Shown piece by piece: positions 5,358 to 7,058 of a stretch of 7,058 nt of DNA. Made by a program: the position numbers and the translations under genes. The DNA is taken from the NCBI GenBank assembly GCA_902803305.1, contig CADCPL010000076.1, positions 1 to 7,058 on the forward strand, written 5' to 3'. How positions within the stretch are numbered: the first letter of the stretch is position 1; each line of letters starts with the position of its first letter. The stretch is from an uncultured Lachnospiraceae bacterium (GTDB lineage Bacteria > Bacillota > Clostridia > Lachnospirales > Lachnospiraceae). Under the pieces are notes generated by a model. That model saw only the letters and a list, made by a program, of their open reading frames with translations. It made no database searches and was not told the origin of the DNA.

Positions 5358-5396
5358 AACTGTCAGCACATTCAACCTATGAATGCGCTGACAGTT
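5358..5396 (-). ncRNA. Long hairpin between fliD and fliS
   Basis: Arms AACUGUCAGC and GCUGACAGUU, extended inward by CAUUC/GAAUG, form a 16-bp stem with a 7-nt loop on the minus-strand RNA. The one non-Watson-Crick position is a G-U wobble in that RNA but an A-C mismatch in the plus-strand RNA, so the structure fits minus-strand transcription. No U-tract follows. It is therefore more likely an mRNA stability or processing element, or a partial attenuator, than a full terminator. It is listed as an RNA structure, not as an independent gene. Confidence 0.65.
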
Positions 5397-5420
5397 TAAG
5401 ATCATTTTATTTAAATGTTA

Positions 5421-6968
5421 TCAGCCTGCGAACAGCTGTGATATATAGGACTGCTGTGACTGAAGCGAAGACATTGCGGATTCCATTGCGGTAAACTGCT
5501 TGTAATACTTCTCTTCTATATCAGCAACATATTTCTCCCACTTATCGATCTGCTTGGTCTGATCCGTATACTCTGTGGTGAGCTTCTTGTCATTGTAGAA
5601 GTTACCGTAACTCGTATAGTTATCCGATACGCTCTCGATCTTGTTCATCGCGTTATACAGCTTTGTCGAGAGCTGCTGGAAGAACGACATTGTTGTTTCA
5701 GGATCGGAAGCTATCATAGCGCGAAGCTTGTCTGTCTCACCCGACTTATCGGGATCATCCGGGTTACCGTCAATATGGTAAGCATTCTTCTCATTGTCAG
5801 CCGCCTCAAAGTATCCGAGAGTTCCGATACCAAAGCTTGAAAGTGAATACTTCTTGCCGTCGATCTCAAACGATCCTAGCATTGCATTTCGCATAGTGGA
5901 AGCGATCTTGTCAAGGTCTGAATCGTTACGAAGAAGAGAATCCTTGATCTTCTGTTCCCAAAGCTTAACCTCTTCATCTGTCATTGCTTCCTTCTCTTCG
6001 GAAGTAAGAGGCTCATAACCTTTTGATGACTTTGCATTAAAGAGCTTGTCCATCTCATTTATGAGAGAATTGTACTCCTTGAAGAAGTTCTTGATATTGT
6101 CGTATATCTGGTCATAGTCAGTGTCGGTAACAAGCGAAAGAGGTCCGCTTGTAAGTTCCTTAGCCGTTATCGTCAGTCCGTTTACCGTGAATGTGTTGGA
6201 TCCCGAAGAAAACGTTGCCCCGTTAAGTTCGATCTCGGCATTCTCTCCCTCGATCTTGACTGCACTGTCTGCGGTTCTCTTGCCATCATCGCCGAACTTT
6301 TCCGTAAGGCCAAGATATTCTATCGGTGATCCTTCGCCGCCATCTATGAAATTAAAGTTGGCATTATCTCCCGACTCCTTGCTGCTTATGAACAGCCTGC
6401 CGTTCGCAGAGTCAAAGCTTGCATTATAACCTGCGGCCTTAACACAATTAACGAACTCATCTATGGTTGTTGAACCGTTGACCTCAAACTTCTTGATATG
6501 ATCATCATCATAAGAAGCTGCCTTCTTGCCCTGTCCGATCTGTACCCATGTCTCGCCGCCTTCATATCCGAGATCCGCAAGCGTGGTCGAACCCGTAACG
6601 GCATTGCCGTTCTTGTCTTTCGTAAGCTGTGCACCCGTAAGATACCCGCTCGTTGCAAGCTTCTTGACCTCAAGCGTCTGTGTACCGTTTACGGCACCGT
6701 CACTTGATACTACGCTGGCCTTGGAAGAATCGGAAATAGTGGTCTTCTTCTTCATATAAGAAGTTGAGAACCTCATATTGCTGGCCTGCTTGGTATAAAA
6801 GCTCTTGATCTTCGTATTAAGAGTAGCCCAAGCCTCCTGCTTCCATTCGGTCTTGGTCTTGGCTTTCTTATACTTCTGTCCTTTTTCTTCGTAGGCGTTA
6901 ACAAGTTCCTTGACCATTGCATCGGTGTCAAGGCCTGATGCTGCGCCCGTTATCCTGATCTTTCCCAT
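5421..6968 (-). CDS. fliD: Flagellar filament cap protein FliD (HAP2)
   Basis: FliD is exported through the flagellar secretion system and forms the cap at the filament tip that guides flagellin polymerisation. The protein has 515 residues, within the family's usual range. The N-terminal FliD_N domain opens with ITGAASGLDTDAMVKELVNA (6-25) and has the EWKQEAW region (41-47) and VKKLATSG (101-108). The variable middle (about 110-250) includes FEVNGSTTIDEF (161-172). The FliD_C domain has SGSNTFTVNGLTITA (255-269), GYEPLTSEEKEAMTDEEVKL (317-336) and SSFGIGT (377-383). The C-terminal coiled coil (about 466-515) contains QTKQIDKWEKYVADIEEKYY and ends SQLFAG. The start at 6968 has AAGGAGGG 6 nt upstream, overlapping the flaG stop codon. 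One Cys (175) is unusual for an exported protein. The identification is secure. Confidence 0.97.
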   Translation of the reverse strand: MGKIRITGAASGLDTDAMVKELVNAYEEKGQKYKKAKTKTEWKQEAWATLNTKIKSFYTKQASNMRFSTSYMKKKTTISDSSKASVVSSDGAVNGTQTLEVKKLATSGYLTGAQLTKDKNGNAVTGSTTLADLGYEGGETWVQIGQGKKAASYDDDHIKKFEVNGSTTIDEFVNCVKAAGYNASFDSANGRLFISSKESGDNANFNFIDGGEGSPIEYLGLTEKFGDDGKRTADSAVKIEGENAEIELNGATFSSGSNTFTVNGLTITAKELTSGPLSLVTDTDYDQIYDNIKNFFKEYNSLINEMDKLFNAKSSKGYEPLTSEEKEAMTDEEVKLWEQKIKDSLLRNDSDLDKIASTMRNAMLGSFEIDGKKYSLSSFGIGTLGYFEAADNEKNAYHIDGNPDDPDKSGETDKLRAMIASDPETTMSFFQQLSTKLYNAMNKIESVSDNYTSYGNFYNDKKLTTEYTDQTKQIDKWEKYVADIEEKYYKQFTAMESAMSSLQSQQSYISQLFAG

Positions 6969-6974
6969 GCTAAG

Positions 6975-6982
6975 CCCTCCTT
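6975..6982 (-). promoter_or_regulatory. fliD ribosome binding site overlapping flaG stop
   Basis: The minus strand reads AAGGAGGG 6 nt before the fliD ATG. Its first two A bases are the last two of the flaG TAA stop, suggesting translational coupling between the two genes. Confidence 0.85.
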
Positions 6983-7058
6983 ACCTCTTCTCATCCACGA
7001 GGAGTCCGGCCATTTCCCAAACCTTGGCGATCATATCCAGGGTTTTCTCGGGAGGAAG
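6981..7058 (-). CDS. flaG: FlaG family protein, C-terminal end, cut by window edge
   Basis: Only the last 25 codons are present, reading LPPEKTLDMIAKVWEMAGLL followed by VDEKR and a TAA stop. The PPEK-LDM-A and (L/V)DEKR pattern is the conserved C-terminus of FlaG proteins, which in Firmicutes are commonly encoded just before fliD and influence filament length. The gap to the fliD start is 12 bp, and the fliD ribosome binding site overlaps the stop codon. The beginning of the gene lies beyond the right edge, so its length and promoter cannot be judged. The fragment is short, but the match and position are both characteristic. Confidence 0.82.
   Translation of the reverse strand, partial: LPPEKTLDMIAKVWEMAGLLVDEKR

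Noticed and set aside
5330..5365. Possible sigma-A promoter before fliS (CTGACA, TATGAT, TAGAAT)
   Set aside because: The -35-like and -10-like words are too close together for a normal spacer, and part lies in the hairpin stem.
6320..6332. ACCGATAG sigma-28-like -10 element inside fliD
   Set aside because: The upstream sequence is GC-rich with no -35 match, and it lies in the middle of the coding region.
6461..6673. Minus-strand 70-codon frame inside fliD
   Set aside because: It is out of frame within a secure fliD gene and is an Arg/Ser-rich shadow translation.

Overview
The window is a stretch of a bacterial flagellar late-gene locus, and every gene in it lies on the minus strand. Read in the direction of transcription (7058 down to 1), the order is: the C-terminus of flaG, fliD, fliS, a small FlgN/FliT-like chaperone gene, an intrinsic terminator, four genes that look like a glycan-modification cassette, a sigma-28-type promoter, and the first 92 codons of a flagellin gene that runs off the left edge. 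The flagellin N-terminus (MVVQHNLQASNANRQL..., ...DGISCVQTAEGAL...), the strong AAGGAGG ribosome binding sites, the moderate-to-low GC content and the flaG-fliD-fliS-flgN-like order point to a motile member of the Clostridia, most likely Lachnospiraceae (the Roseburia / Butyrivibrio group). That assignment comes from recognising the sequences, not from a database search.

Right part (about 4402-7058): filament-assembly genes. FlaG and FliD (the filament cap), FliS (the flagellin export chaperone) and a FlgN/FliT-like helical protein are closely spaced and co-directional. A 39-nt hairpin without a U-tract lies between fliD and fliS. A strong rho-independent terminator (4346-4376) ends this unit after the FlgN-like gene.

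Middle part (about 405-4321): four tightly packed genes. They are a small protein of unrecognised family, a CgeB/DUF3880-type GT-B-like glycosyltransferase, a divergent GT2-like protein without a recognisable DxD motif, and a canonical GT-A family 2 glycosyltransferase with a DADD motif. The first two overlap by 4 bp (ATGA), and the other gaps are 27 and 12 bp. Sitting between a flagellin chaperone gene and flagellin itself, the cassette is best read as a flagellin O-glycosylation module. This is inferred from context and is the least described part of the window.

Left part (1-404): a well-formed sigma-28 (SigD/FliA) promoter, with three A-tracts phased about 10 bp apart just upstream of its -35 (UP-element/curved-DNA position), drives a flagellin gene with a leader of about 55 nt. 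I see no terminator between the last glycosyltransferase and this promoter, so some read-through into flagellin is possible. I found no tRNA, rRNA, CRISPR array or mobile element.
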